A DNA stretch of 64,000 nt from Spiro-02 sp034114085 (GCA_034114085.1 JAXEWB010000006.1:8700-72699), one strand, 5' to 3'; counted from the stretch's first letter, positions 9,041 through 17,829 are shown. The notes: generated from the sequence alone by a model not told the origin. Numbers and translations are program-made.

Positions 9041-10360
9041 CTATTCTCCTGCAATATGGGCCGCATCTCCATTTTGTGGCTCGTGTTCCCATTTCTGCGA
9101 CAAGCATTCCTGTAGCATCTTGCGGGCATAGAACATTCCAGAACAGACCGTACCTTTTGGAACGCCGAGCAGCTGGGCCAATTGCATACTGGAAAGTCCT
9201 TGAGGACTTCGGGCTCGTTCCTCCCGTCGTTCCCGCAGAACATGCCTGGTCCTGTTTCGTTCCGCTTCAAGTTTGAGGCACTGCGCCAAGTCATAACTCG
9301 ATGTCGATTTCAGAGTGTATAGCTGCTGATCCAGCCATATCCGTCGTTTCCAATGACCGTTGATGACTCGTTGCATTTCCTTCTGTTTCATCTGTTTTTG
9401 GAATATCATGCTGTTTGCCGTCCGTACAAGACCGGCTAGGTCGAGCTCATCGATGTCCATGATGCTGGACAGATGATTGATCATGGCGGGTGTCACCTGT
9501 TCAGGAGAGGCCAACAACAATGTCAGCAACCGTTTTCGTTGCGTCGGGTTTTTCATTTCCTGTTGAAGCCTTGCCGCAGCGGGATTTTCCATCCGTAGCA
9601 GCGATTCTGAATAGTCCTCCTTCAATCGCCCGCGTAGGGAATTTTCTTTCTTACTGGCTTTGCATTGTGTTTTCTCATGTGTGTCCGTAGGACAGGCATA
9701 TAGTTTTTTAAATAGCAGTTGCGCATTGATTTCTGCCGTCATTCTTTTTCTAGGACTTCGCTTGGTGGCGACACCATATTGTAGTGTGGCTTCCGCCGTC
9801 ATATAGGGGAATTCAACCGGAGGATAAGTCAAAGCTGATGAACCGGGCTGTTTTTTAGGAGGATGCCTGAGTGCATGGTAGCGGGAGTATAAATTCCATT
9901 GCTCATAATCTTCCTGACGAGGGGAGAAAATGTCCACACCTTCCATATTCGTATTTTCCTGCCTGTTTCCGCACGGATTCAATGTCGGTATCACGATTCC
10001 ATCGATTTCCTGCCCGCAACAATACAAAAGCGTTCGTTCTTTATTTCGCGACACTTTTTTTTCGGAGTAGAACGTTCTTGCCCTGGTTCTGATGATTTTT
10101 CTCAGATACGCTTCGAACGGCACTCCCTGATTTTTAAAATTTCTGATTATTGTCAGAACGTACGGCATGCTTGCCAACAAGAATTCTGCGCAGACCTCTT
10201 GGTCCAGTAACTTGTTTTCCGCAGGAACCCGGTACATCAGTATATGACAACGTTGCAGGATTGACTTTTCAAGCATGATGATCCGTTTGCAATGCATCGG
10301 ATTTTTCACTGTACAACGCAACTGATTGTATAAAAGCACGTCTTTCGTGAGATTCTCCAT
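9041..10360 (-). CDS. Divergent sigma-70-like protein, function unknown
   Basis: About 439 residues. Two parts recall sigma factors: residues roughly 35-100 (CAEFLLASMPYVLTIIRNFK, then GVPFEAYLRKIIRTRARTF) look like a sigma region 2 helix set, and the C-terminal part (LSSMQLAQLLGVPKGTVCSG) looks like a region 4 helix-turn-helix. The 250 residues between them are unlike any family I recognise, basic and rich in Lys/Arg. The start at 10360 is chosen because AGGGG lies four bases upstream; a longer reading would start at 10447. The gene sits between nrnA and rdgB. It could be a lineage-specific sigma factor or a derived DNA-binding protein. Confidence 0.55.
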   Translation of the reverse strand: MENLTKDVLLYNQLRCTVKNPMHCKRIIMLEKSILQRCHILMYRVPAENKLLDQEVCAEFLLASMPYVLTIIRNFKNQGVPFEAYLRKIIRTRARTFYSEKKVSRNKERTLLYCCGQEIDGIVIPTLNPCGNRQENTNMEGVDIFSPRQEDYEQWNLYSRYHALRHPPKKQPGSSALTYPPVEFPYMTAEATLQYGVATKRSPRKRMTAEINAQLLFKKLYACPTDTHEKTQCKASKKENSLRGRLKEDYSESLLRMENPAAARLQQEMKNPTQRKRLLTLLLASPEQVTPAMINHLSSIMDIDELDLAGLVRTANSMIFQKQMKQKEMQRVINGHWKRRIWLDQQLYTLKSTSSYDLAQCLKLEAERNRTRHVLRERREERARSPQGLSSMQLAQLLGVPKGTVCSGMFYARKMLQECLSQKWEHEPQNGDAAHIAGE

Positions 10361-10498
10361 ACCACCCCTCTCCATGATGTATTGATCGTTGGAGAAGGAA
10401 TATGAAAATCCCGTGCCAAATCCAAGGACTGGCTGGGGTGATGCCATGCAATTATAACTGTCGTCTATTGTTATAAATAGTGATTATCGGCAACCTGT

Positions 10499-11485
10499 TC
10501 AACCAAGCTGTTTGGTGATCGCGTCGATTACCTGTTGCTTGATCGTTTCGTATGTACCTGAGATGGTCGCGCCTGCGGCTTTCTTGTGTCCACCGCCGCC
10601 AAGGGCGGCCGCGATGATTCCGACATCGACTTGGCTGTCGTGGCTGCCCCTGAAACCAATCTCGACCTTGCCCTCCGCGGGAATCTTGAAAAACAACACC
10701 GCCTGTACGCCCTTGACGGAAAGAAGCGATGAATACAGTGCATCACTTGGACGATCCGCCGGATTAAACTCCCTGATGTCTTCTTCTGTCTCATGGCTGA
10801 CCATGATTTTGCCGTCGAACAGAATTTCGGTTCTGTCGATGAGCCTCGCGAGGTACTTTATGGAATCGAAGTTCTTTCCACCGGTCATTTCATCATATAC
10901 GTCATTCGGGGATACTCCGGCGTCAACCAGCTCGGCCGCCAGGCGCAAGGTCTCACCCCTATTGGGGCCGATGAACCTGAAGAATCCCGTATCGGTGGCG
11001 AAACCAAAGAACAGGTGCTGCGCAACCTGTTCTGTAATCGCAATCCCCATTGTATGGTAGATGTGCTGGATGACCAGCGTCGTAGAATAGGACTGGGGAA
11101 CGATGTAATGGAGCGTCCCGAAGGGAACTCCCGCGCTATGATGATCGATTACCAGAATTTCCAGTCCATCGGTCTGCCTCGCCAACGCTTCCCCAATCCG
11201 GTCGCGTGATGAACAGTCGGTGACAACAATCAACGGTTTCTGATCGATGATCGCCTGCGGAATCGTATCTTTGAAGAAAGAGTTCCAGTAAGTGATTTCC
11301 GGACGATCGAACGGTCCTGCGTTCGCTACGAACACCTGTTTCCCCAACTGCTCCAAAAGCCAAGCCATGGCAAGCTCGCTATGGATACAGTCTCCATCGG
11401 GAGCCACGTGACCGATTATGACGGCATTCGTACAATTTTTCAAAGCCGAAAGGACAGCTTCTGGAACGGCGGGGTAGGTAAACAT
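10499..11485 (-). CDS. nrnA: DHH/DHHA1 phosphoesterase, NrnA-like oligoribonuclease/pAp phosphatase
   Basis: NrnA-type proteins degrade 2-5-mer RNA to mononucleotides and dephosphorylate 3'-phosphoadenosine 5'-phosphate. At 328 residues it has the usual size. Metal-binding motifs are HVAPDGD (residues 26-32), the VVTDCSS aspartate and DHH (114-116); the C-terminal DHHA1 domain ends in GGGGHKKAAGA, which contacts substrate phosphate. It begins three bases after the clpX stop and so is translationally close-coupled to it. Exact substrate (nanoRNA, pAp or c-di-nucleotide-derived pNpN) cannot be told from sequence. Confidence 0.88.
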   Translation of the reverse strand: MFTYPAVPEAVLSALKNCTNAVIIGHVAPDGDCIHSELAMAWLLEQLGKQVFVANAGPFDRPEITYWNSFFKDTIPQAIIDQKPLIVVTDCSSRDRIGEALARQTDGLEILVIDHHSAGVPFGTLHYIVPQSYSTTLVIQHIYHTMGIAITEQVAQHLFFGFATDTGFFRFIGPNRGETLRLAAELVDAGVSPNDVYDEMTGGKNFDSIKYLARLIDRTEILFDGKIMVSHETEEDIREFNPADRPSDALYSSLLSVKGVQAVLFFKIPAEGKVEIGFRGSHDSQVDVGIIAAALGGGGHKKAAGATISGTYETIKQQVIDAITKQLG

Positions 11486-11488
11486 GGT

Positions 11489-12718
11489 TCAATCCTTTTC
11501 GCAGATGACTTGTGGCTTGGTACCGTCCAGCACTGAACTACGGTCTACAATGACCTTCTGTACATTCTGCATGGATGGAATGTCGTACATGATGTCCATC
11601 ATGATGTTTTCGACGATGGAGCGCAGTCCTCTCGCCCCGGTCTTCTGTATGATCGCTTTCTCCGCGATTGCTTCGACAGCTTCCGGCAGGAATTCAAGTT
11701 CAACGCCATCAAGCTTGAAGGACGCCTTGTACTGTCGGATGATCGAGTTCTTCGGTTCCGTGATGATCCTGATCAAATCTTCCTTTGTCAGATTGTTCAG
11801 GGATACATGGATCGGGAGCCGTCCAATGAATTCCGGAATCAGGCCGAACTTAATCAAATCGTCGGGATGCAACTGGTCATAGAGCTTCGTCAGGTCTTTT
11901 TCTTCACGTGTAACTACTTCTGCGCCAAAGCCCATCGGATGGTTCGCTATACGTTTCTCGATGACCTTGTCCAGACCGACGAACGCACCGCCACAGATGA
12001 ACAGGATGTTCTTCGTGTTGATCTTGAGCATTTCCTGGTTCGGGTGTTTGCGTCCTCCCTGCGGCGGCACGCTTGCGTCCGTTCCCTCGATGATTTTCAG
12101 CAGGGCTTGCTGTACGCCCTCTCCGGAAACGTCTCTGGTAATCGATACGTTCTCACCTTTTTTCGCGATTTTATCGATTTCATCGATGAAGATGATGCCA
12201 TGTTCAGCTGCGGTGATGTTATCATTCGCATTCTGAATCAATTTGAGCAAGATATTCTCAACGTCTTCACCTACGTAGCCGGCTTCGGTGAGCGTGGTTG
12301 CGTCGGCTATGGCGAACGGAACTTGCAGTTTCTTCGCCAGCGTTCTGGCGAGCAAAGTCTTTCCTGTACCAGTCGGTCCAATCATCAGTATGTTGGACTT
12401 GTCCAGCTCAACGCCTTCCTGGGCAATCTGGTTCTGATATTTCACCCGTTTGTAGTGGTTGTAGACTGCGACCGAAAGCACCCGTTTCGCATTGTTTTGG
12501 CCGATAACGTAGTCGTCGAGATATTCTTTGAGTTCCTGCGGGGTCGGGATTTCATCTGGTAGCCCGCTGTCGTCTTCATCGACGGGATCCGCCGACAATA
12601 TCTTATTGCAGGTACGAATGCATTCATCGCAAATCGCCACACCAGGACCGGCGATCAGCCGCTTTACATCCTCATAGCTCTTTCCGCAGAAAGAACAGAC
12701 TTTCGTACTTTTTGCCAT
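11489..12718 (-). CDS. clpX: ATP-dependent protease ATPase subunit ClpX
   Basis: ClpX unfolds tagged or regulatory proteins and feeds them to ClpP. All domains are present in 409 residues: a four-cysteine zinc-binding domain (Cys8, Cys11, Cys30, Cys33), Walker A GPTGTGKT (114-121), Walker B IIFIDEIDK, the pore loop region GYVGED, and the IGF-type loop for ClpP docking in the segment around LDKVIEKRI. The gene starts six bases after clpP, the standard arrangement tig-clpP-clpX. Confidence 0.98.
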   Translation of the reverse strand: MAKSTKVCSFCGKSYEDVKRLIAGPGVAICDECIRTCNKILSADPVDEDDSGLPDEIPTPQELKEYLDDYVIGQNNAKRVLSVAVYNHYKRVKYQNQIAQEGVELDKSNILMIGPTGTGKTLLARTLAKKLQVPFAIADATTLTEAGYVGEDVENILLKLIQNANDNITAAEHGIIFIDEIDKIAKKGENVSITRDVSGEGVQQALLKIIEGTDASVPPQGGRKHPNQEMLKINTKNILFICGGAFVGLDKVIEKRIANHPMGFGAEVVTREEKDLTKLYDQLHPDDLIKFGLIPEFIGRLPIHVSLNNLTKEDLIRIITEPKNSIIRQYKASFKLDGVELEFLPEAVEAIAEKAIIQKTGARGLRSIVENIMMDIMYDIPSMQNVQKVIVDRSSVLDGTKPQVICEKD

Positions 12719-12724
12719 GCTGGA

Positions 12725-13330
12725 TCAGCTCCTTTTCATCACACGGTCGACAAGCCCGTATTCAACGGCTTCGTCCGCGCTGAGAAAGTAATCACGTTCC
12801 AGATCTGCGGCGACCTGCTCCCTTGTCCTTCCCGTATGCTCCACGAAATAATCGGTGGTAAGCTGCTTGAGCCTGCCGATTTCCTTCGCATGGATACTGA
12901 TGTCCGTCGCCTGCCCCTGGACGCCGCCCCAAGGCTGGTGGATCATCACCCTAGCCGATGGCAGAATATATCTTTTGCCGTGCTTTCCTGCCGTCAGCAA
13001 CAGGGCCGCCATGGATGCAGCCTGTCCCATGCAGATAGTCTGGACATCGCTGCGGATGTACTGCATGGTATCATAAATCGCCAGCCCCGCGGTGACGCTG
13101 CCTCCGGGGGAGTTGATGTAGAGGCTGATATCCTTCGAGGGGTCTTCCGACTCCAGGAACAAAAGCTGCGCCACGACCAGATCAGCCGTAGCTTCATTGA
13201 TTTCTCCATCAAGGAAGATAATGCGGTCTTTCAGCAATCGGCTGAAGATATCATAGGAACGTTCACCGACACCCGATTGTTCCACGACTACCGGGACGAG
13301 GGATTGCATCCGTTCATTGGTCAAATTCAT
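12725..13330 (-). CDS. clpP: ATP-dependent Clp protease proteolytic subunit
   Basis: ClpP is the barrel-shaped serine protease that degrades proteins fed by ClpX. The catalytic triad is Ser106 (GQAASMAA), His131 (VMIHQPWGG) and Asp180. The start at 13330 is chosen because GGAAGGAAGAAT directly precedes it and gives the normal 201 residues; a nine-residue longer reading lacks a ribosome site. Upstream lies a repeat-filled gap and the terminator of tig, so clpPX probably also has its own promoter. Confidence 0.97.
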   Translation of the reverse strand: MNLTNERMQSLVPVVVEQSGVGERSYDIFSRLLKDRIIFLDGEINEATADLVVAQLLFLESEDPSKDISLYINSPGGSVTAGLAIYDTMQYIRSDVQTICMGQAASMAALLLTAGKHGKRYILPSARVMIHQPWGGVQGQATDISIHAKEIGRLKQLTTDYFVEHTGRTREQVAADLERDYFLSADEAVEYGLVDRVMKRS

Positions 13331-13350
13331 ATTCTTCCTTCCTTCTGGCT

Positions 13351-13431
13351 CGGGCATAGGCCCTCATCCATCGTCACATCGCAACGGGCCGTATTTCAAT
13401 ACTGTCCCGCCGCTTCGTTCCTTGGCTGGCG
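13351..13431. repeat. 81-bp direct repeat, copy 1
   Basis: Identical over 81 bases to 13560-13640. It contains the core GCCGTATTTCAATACTGTCC, related to cores at 54.8, 56.1 and 59.4 kb. The copy begins only about 20 bases before the clpP start codon (minus strand), inside its leader. Confidence 0.9.
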
Positions 13432-13559
13432 ACCTATTCCCATCGCCATACTGGCTCGGATAACACCCGCCGGTCTGCGTTGCTGTTCACGAAGCCGTAT
13501 TGGGATACTGTCTTCGTCCACGCGCCTTGACCGCCGTCCGTCCTCCTTCGCCATATAAT

Positions 13560-13640
13560 CGGGCATAGGCCCTCATCCATCGTCACATCGCAACGGGCCG
13601 TATTTCAATACTGTCCCGCCGCTTCGTTCCTTGGCTGGCG
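13560..13640. repeat. 81-bp direct repeat, copy 2
   Basis: Second exact copy, 209 bases from the first. Between the two copies is a diverged third unit with GCCGTATTGGGATACTGTC at about 13493-13511, suggesting stepwise duplication. Confidence 0.9.
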
Positions 13641-13725
13641 GCCTGTCCGCAAAGCCCTACATTCTACATTGCCATATAGCTCGAACTTTACGCCTGAACT
13701 ATTTCGTCAACCGAAGCCTTTTGTC

Positions 13726-13762
13726 GAAAAAGGCGGTACCCAATTCGGGAACCGCCCTTTTC
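13726..13762 (-). terminator. Rho-independent terminator after tig
   Basis: GGCGGT-A-CCC, a five-base loop and GGG-A-ACCGCC form a strong stem flanked by A and T runs, so it can act in both directions; on the minus strand it lies about 60 bases after the tig stop. Confidence 0.8.
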
Positions 13763-13823
13763 TGAGGTCCGGCGTAACGAGCTGGCCCGCATATATTTCC
13801 GGGATGTCTCCCGCGAGCGGGAA

Positions 13824-15170
13824 CTATTCGAGCTTCCCCGCGATAAAATCATCATAAGATACAGTTTTATCCTCGTTGAACGTGTTTTTCTCAAGAAGAA
13901 ACTTGCTGACCTGGCGGAACTGAAGGTCGTCCTTGATCATGTCGCGATAATACTTTTTCTGATCTTCGTCTTCAACGTCCTTGAGTTGTTCAGCACAAGC
14001 ATCTTCAAGTTCCTTGTCGTCTACAGGGAAATTCTCGGTTTCTTTGATTTTTTCCATCATAAGCTGGATACGTAGGGTCCTTTCAGCTCCTTCTCTCCAT
14101 TCGTTCATGACGGATTCCTTGGACTGGTTCTGGAATTGCAGGAACTGGAGGACCTGCTCTTCGTTCAGCCCGCTCTGACGGACGAACTTGTTCCAGTTCT
14201 GCTCGACCTCCAGATCCACCATGGAGGCAGGAACGGTGATGGCTGTATTTTTGAGCATTTCGTCGAACAGTGCGTTGAGCTTAGTCTCTTCCATGCGGCT
14301 TGTGAGGTTTTCCTCAAGCTTTTTCTTGGTGTCGGCGACCAGATCCGCGACAGTCTTGTACTCTTCCTTGACATCCTGGGCGAACTCGTCGTCGAGCGCG
14401 GGAATGTCGCGGACCTTGACCTGCTTCATATCGACCTTCAGCGTGATCGTCTTGCCTGCGTAACCAGGAATGTCTGAATCATCAGCATAAGTCTTGGCTA
14501 TGGTCTTGGAATCGCCTTTTGCCATACCGACTACGTCTTCGTCAATCTTATAGAAATTATAACCGGAACCAATGGTGAATACGAAATCCTTGCGTGCAGT
14601 ACCCGCGACTTCATTTCCATCGGCGTCGAGTTCCGCATAGTCAATGGTGACGATGTCCCCGTTGGCGGCGGCGCCGTCCTTGTCTACTACCAAGGCGTTC
14701 TGATCGCGGAGCTTGTCGATTTCCTTGTTGACCAGTTCATCGGAAATTTCCACCTTGGGGACGCTAACGGTCAGCCCCGTATAGACGGGAAGCGTCACTT
14801 CGGGCATGACATCATAGACGACGGAGAAGGTTACGTCGGAATTCGCCTGGAAGGGGAGGAGCTTGTCTTCATCCTGCAATGCGGGAGTGCTGTACGGAAG
14901 GGGTTTCTTCTTGTCTTCGAGTGAATCGATGGCTTCCTTCACGGCGTCTTCGATAGCTCCAAAAGTACTTTCCTCACGGATGGCCTTGCCATATTTGCTT
15001 TCCAGCACGGAAACGGGGGCCTTGCCTTTGCGGAACCCTTTGATTTGTATCTGTTGCGCGTACTTCTTCAACGCAGTCTGATATGCTTCCTCTACAGTTG
15101 CGGCAGGCACGGTGACCGTGAGCTCGACGGAGGAGTTCTCCAATTCCTTGATCTTCTTGTCAGCAATCAT
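13824..15170 (-). CDS. tig: Trigger factor, ribosome-associated chaperone/PPIase
   Basis: Trigger factor docks at the ribosome exit tunnel and shields nascent chains. The 448-residue product has the ribosome-binding N-domain with the signature GFRKGKAPVSVLESKYG near residue 45 (the ribosome-contact loop), a central FKBP-type domain (about 150-240, GDIVTIDYAELDADGNEV) and a helical C-domain. The upstream TTG at 15194 is rejected in favour of ATG 15170, which has AGAGGA at proper spacing. It is the first gene of the tig-clpP-clpX cluster. Confidence 0.97.
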   Translation of the reverse strand: MIADKKIKELENSSVELTVTVPAATVEEAYQTALKKYAQQIQIKGFRKGKAPVSVLESKYGKAIREESTFGAIEDAVKEAIDSLEDKKKPLPYSTPALQDEDKLLPFQANSDVTFSVVYDVMPEVTLPVYTGLTVSVPKVEISDELVNKEIDKLRDQNALVVDKDGAAANGDIVTIDYAELDADGNEVAGTARKDFVFTIGSGYNFYKIDEDVVGMAKGDSKTIAKTYADDSDIPGYAGKTITLKVDMKQVKVRDIPALDDEFAQDVKEEYKTVADLVADTKKKLEENLTSRMEETKLNALFDEMLKNTAITVPASMVDLEVEQNWNKFVRQSGLNEEQVLQFLQFQNQSKESVMNEWREGAERTLRIQLMMEKIKETENFPVDDKELEDACAEQLKDVEDEDQKKYYRDMIKDDLQFRQVSKFLLEKNTFNEDKTVSYDDFIAGKLE

Positions 15171-15251
15171 GCTATTCCTCTTCCTTTTGATCAATCACGT
15201 GATGATCAATATATCCTGAGCAAGCTTCCGGAGTTTCGCAGTAAGCTTTGC

Positions 15252-15279
15252 ACAATACATTGTATGTAAAGGGGGTCAA
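15252..15279 (-). promoter_or_regulatory. Candidate promoter of tig
   Basis: On the minus strand TTGACC (15274-15279) and TATTGT (15252-15257) are 16 bases apart, giving a leader of about 75 bases before the tig ATG. The region also contains the palindromic ATACATTGTAT. Confidence 0.45.
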
Positions 15280-15330
15280 CCCTCTCAGTATACTAAATCC
15301 TTGTTCGTTCAGCCACTCCCGGAACACGTC

Positions 15331-15374
15331 GGAGAAGAAAAAAGTCGGAAAAAACTCCGACTTTTTTCTCCACC
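15331..15374. terminator. Bidirectional hairpin terminator
   Basis: GGAGAAGAAAAAAGTCGGA and its near-perfect complement TCCGACTTTTTTCTCC flank a short A-rich loop. With A/T runs inside the stem it resembles a bidirectional terminator. The only candidate it would end on the minus strand is the 33-codon frame at 15391-15492; it also insulates tig from upstream transcription. Confidence 0.65.
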
Positions 15375-15390
15375 GGAAGACATTATCAGA

Positions 15391-15492
15391 TTACAGTACG
15401 ATTTGCAACCGTCCATTGCGATTGAATTTCAGCTGAACACCCGGAGGACGGACTCCGTTATATGACAACGAAGGAAGGCTCTCCGTAATCAT
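15391..15492 (-). CDS. Possible 33-residue small protein, unknown
   Basis: A short frame directly upstream of the terminator at 15331-15374. It starts MITESLPSLSYNGVRPPG and ends NRNGRLQIVL, composition that looks protein-like (balanced charged and hydrophobic residues), but there is no clear ribosome site (only GGATG 11 bases upstream) and no family is recognised. Its tail could equally be the remnant C-terminus of a larger decayed gene. Reported because the terminator otherwise has no gene to serve. Confidence 0.25.
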   Translation of the reverse strand: MITESLPSLSYNGVRPPGVQLKFNRNGRLQIVL

Positions 15493-15641
15493 CGGTTATA
15501 TTCATCCGGCATGGTCTTGGATAGCTTTGTTTGCTGTAGAAGCATTTTGTCATAAAGCTCCGTTGAAAACGGTGGATGTGTTCATGGTTTGTTTGCCACA
15601 CTCCGAAAAATCAATGTCCCCGCTATCAGAAATGCATTTTC

Positions 15642-15755
15642 TGAATCACCGCGGTCTACGGCCTGACGGCCTACTGGACCGCTCGACTTGCCTTTTTCCG
15701 GCCGCTTTTTCGCGGCGGGCAAGTCGTGTTCTCCCCGTGGTTTGAATCACCCCGG
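15642..15755. repeat. Hairpin flanked by short direct repeat
   Basis: A perfect 9-base inverted repeat (CGACTTGCC 15684-15692 with GGCAAGTCG 15718-15726) lies between two copies of TGAATCACC-S-CGG (15642-15654 and 15743-15755). The arrangement recalls a small inserted element with a target duplication, but no transposase ends are recognised. It lies about 90 bases upstream of the intact Rpn gene. The rest of 15375-15847 shows nothing else. Confidence 0.45.
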
Positions 15756-15847
15756 AGTTTTTTACGCATGGTACTGTCATCGCGTCTTTTTTGACGGGAC
15801 CGCCGGCCATGAGCCGGTGGATCGCATCATCATCGGAGGAACATCCT

Positions 15848-16768
15848 ATGACGGATAATGTGGAACGGCGGAGAGCTGTGAATGGCGCTTTGGAAAATGG
15901 AAGCCTTGCGTTGGCTGATGAGACGGTTTTCAGGAATGTATTCGGCGTCCTTGGGTGCGAAGGGTTGCTCAAGGCCATGCTTAACGCGGTGCTTGGCCCT
16001 CGCCTGAAAGAACGGCCGATTGAGAACATGCATCTGTACGAACGTCCTGGCGACGGACCGGAACCGGAGCGATATCCATTTCGTCCGGATATCATCGCCA
16101 CGGACCAGCTGGACCGGCTGTTCTGTATCGAGATACAGGGGCGCAAGGATGATTTCCTTGTCACCCGCATGATGGCGCAGGTCGCCCGGCTGGTGACTTA
16201 TTGCCCGCCGAGAAGTCCAGAAACGGTTATCCGGCAGATATATCAGCTGTCGTTTGGAGAATATCCGTTGCCCGGCTTGGAGGACTATCCCGATTCCATT
16301 GTTTTCCTGCGGAACGAAGTGGATCAGAGAGGGTTTGCTCTTGCCGGTTCTCTTCCTGAGACGATTCATGTAAATCTATCCAAGGTGCGAGAATGTTGCC
16401 GGAAGCTGACGGTCGAGGATTTTGACGCTGGCTTGAAATGGTGCTACTGCATCGCGATGGAACGGATAGGCGACAACGGGGACGACAGGTCGAAACTCGA
16501 TGCGCTAGTTTTTTCCGACCCCATTCTCCGACTGTTGCATGGACGCTATCTGGAAGTTGCGCTCCGTTCCGATGAGGCATTGGCCTTCCAGATGATCCAG
16601 AACCTCTCCTCCGACGCAAAATATGCGGGGGAACTGGAGACTGCAAGACAAGAAGGAATTCTTGCCGGTAAAACGGAAACGGCCAAGGCTTTGCGACGAC
16701 GCGGGCTGAATGCTGTGTTGATCAGCGAATGCACGGGACTGGAACAGTCCGTTGTCGAAAAACTTTGA
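15848..16768 (+). CDS. Rpn/PD-(D/E)XK nuclease-family putative transposase, intact
   Basis: The 306-residue product matches the recombination-promoting nuclease (Rpn/YhgA-like) family of PD-(D/E)XK endonucleases. The catalytic core is visible: FRPDIIATDQLDRLFCIEIQGRKDD, where the Asp of RPDI and the E-x-Q of EIQ are the metal ligands. The family end pattern of short Gly/Ala helices (GILAGKTETAKALRRRGLN) is present. GGAGGA seven bases upstream fixes the start at 15848 rather than an earlier in-frame ATG at 15791-15810. In E. coli Rpn proteins cut DNA and promote RecA-independent recombination; many copies are common in spirochaetes. A degenerate paralogue follows directly. Confidence 0.85.
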   Translation: MTDNVERRRAVNGALENGSLALADETVFRNVFGVLGCEGLLKAMLNAVLGPRLKERPIENMHLYERPGDGPEPERYPFRPDIIATDQLDRLFCIEIQGRKDDFLVTRMMAQVARLVTYCPPRSPETVIRQIYQLSFGEYPLPGLEDYPDSIVFLRNEVDQRGFALAGSLPETIHVNLSKVRECCRKLTVEDFDAGLKWCYCIAMERIGDNGDDRSKLDALVFSDPILRLLHGRYLEVALRSDEALAFQMIQNLSSDAKYAGELETARQEGILAGKTETAKALRRRGLNAVLISECTGLEQSVVEKL

Positions 16769-16780
16769 TGAAGGAAGAAG

Positions 16781-17749
16781 ATGCTAGATATCGTTTGATG
16801 ACAAGCAGATACAGGGGACGCCACGGGGTACGGGGCGCAGACTCACGATTACCGCGGACCCCGTTTTCAAGTTCGTCTTCGGTTCGCCTGATTCCGCCCA
16901 CATCCTCCAGTCTCTGCTCAATGCGCTGCTCGGCCCTTACGTTGATACTCCCTTCGGGCGGCTGACCATCCTCAACGGCGAATACCCGTCCCCTGACCCC
17001 GCCATGCGTCCCTGCCTCATGGATATTGTCGCCACCGATGCTTTCGGACGTATCATCAACGTTGAGGTCCAGCGCTACGACGACAAGTACTGCGAACGGT
17101 GGACCCCTATGTCTCCCGTCTCGTTACCTACTACACCCCTCGGGGGAAAGAGTCCTCCATACAGCGTGTGGTGAGCCTGTCCATCGGTGAGGGGCCTCTG
17201 CCCGGATTGGAGGACTATCCCGACCCGGTGGTGGATATCCGCTCACGCCCTAGGAAAGAAGGATATGAACTCAAGGGGGATCTACCGCTGACGGTACATG
17301 TGAATCTGTCGCAAGTACGGAGCCAATACTGCGGCATGGAGCCGGAATGCTTTGACGAGGCCATGCGTTGGTGCTACCATCTGGCCATGGAGGCGAAGGC
17401 CATGACTACGGACGAAGAACACAGGAAGATATGCCGCATAGTCGATTCGGACCCCGCCGTCAGGGAGGCTGACCGGCGGTACAGGGAAGCTCTCGCTGGA
17501 GACGACGAGAATCTCAAGCTCTCCCTGTTGTTGCAATGGAACGCCCAGATGCGCTATGCGGGCGAGATGGCCACCTCCACGGTCAAGGCCGAATCGGCTG
17601 GCTTGGCCAAGGGTATGGCGAAAGGCTTGGAGAAAGGCAAAATCGAGAAGGCGTTCGAGACGGCCCGCATGATGAAAAGGCAAGGACCTGGTGCTGACAT
17701 GATTATCACTTGTACGGGACTCAGCAAGGACTTGCTTGAAACATTGTAG
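16781..17749 (+). pseudogene. Second Rpn-family nuclease gene, disrupted by frameshifts
   Basis: The 3' two thirds (from 17099) read VDPYVSRLVTYYTPRGKESS to the end, clearly paralogous to the intact gene, while the 5' third is open in another frame (ITADPVFKFVFGSPDSAHIL at 16848 onward, through the catalytic MDIVATD and INVEVQRYDD). The two join if one base is removed or added near 17095-17101. A second shift is needed near 16785 to connect the well-placed ATG at 16781 (preceded by GAAGGAAG) to the 5' part, since ATGCTAGATATCGTTTGA terminates at once. The Asp and E-x-Q nuclease residues are preserved, so decay looks recent. Sequencing error is the alternative. Confidence 0.75.
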
Positions 17750-17771
17750 ACGTCCCGGCGCAGATTGAAAA

Positions 17772-17813
17772 ATACCGGAGGTCATCGCATCCGATAGCCT
17801 CCGGCATTTTTTG
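17772..17813. terminator. Bidirectional terminator between Rpn pseudogene and ddc
   Basis: TACCGGAGG ... CCTCCGGCA with an inner ATCG/CGAT pairing and a T run on the plus side, A run on the other. It lies between two converging genes and can serve both. Confidence 0.85.
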
Positions 17814-17829
17814 CATATTTTGCAGCGAC

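Larger units (their letters stand above)
13331..13725. other. clpP-tig gap filled with duplicated repeat sequence
   Basis: This stretch holds no convincing gene. It is built from two identical 81-base copies separated by a related unit, then a terminator. Short open frames here read through the repeats and are not supported. Any clpP promoter must lie inside or next to the left copy. Confidence 0.7.

Noticed and set aside
15252..15279. Heat-shock CIRCE element before tig
   Set aside because: The palindromic ATACATTGTAT here does not match TTAGCACTC-N9-GAGTGCTAA; only an ordinary promoter is reported.
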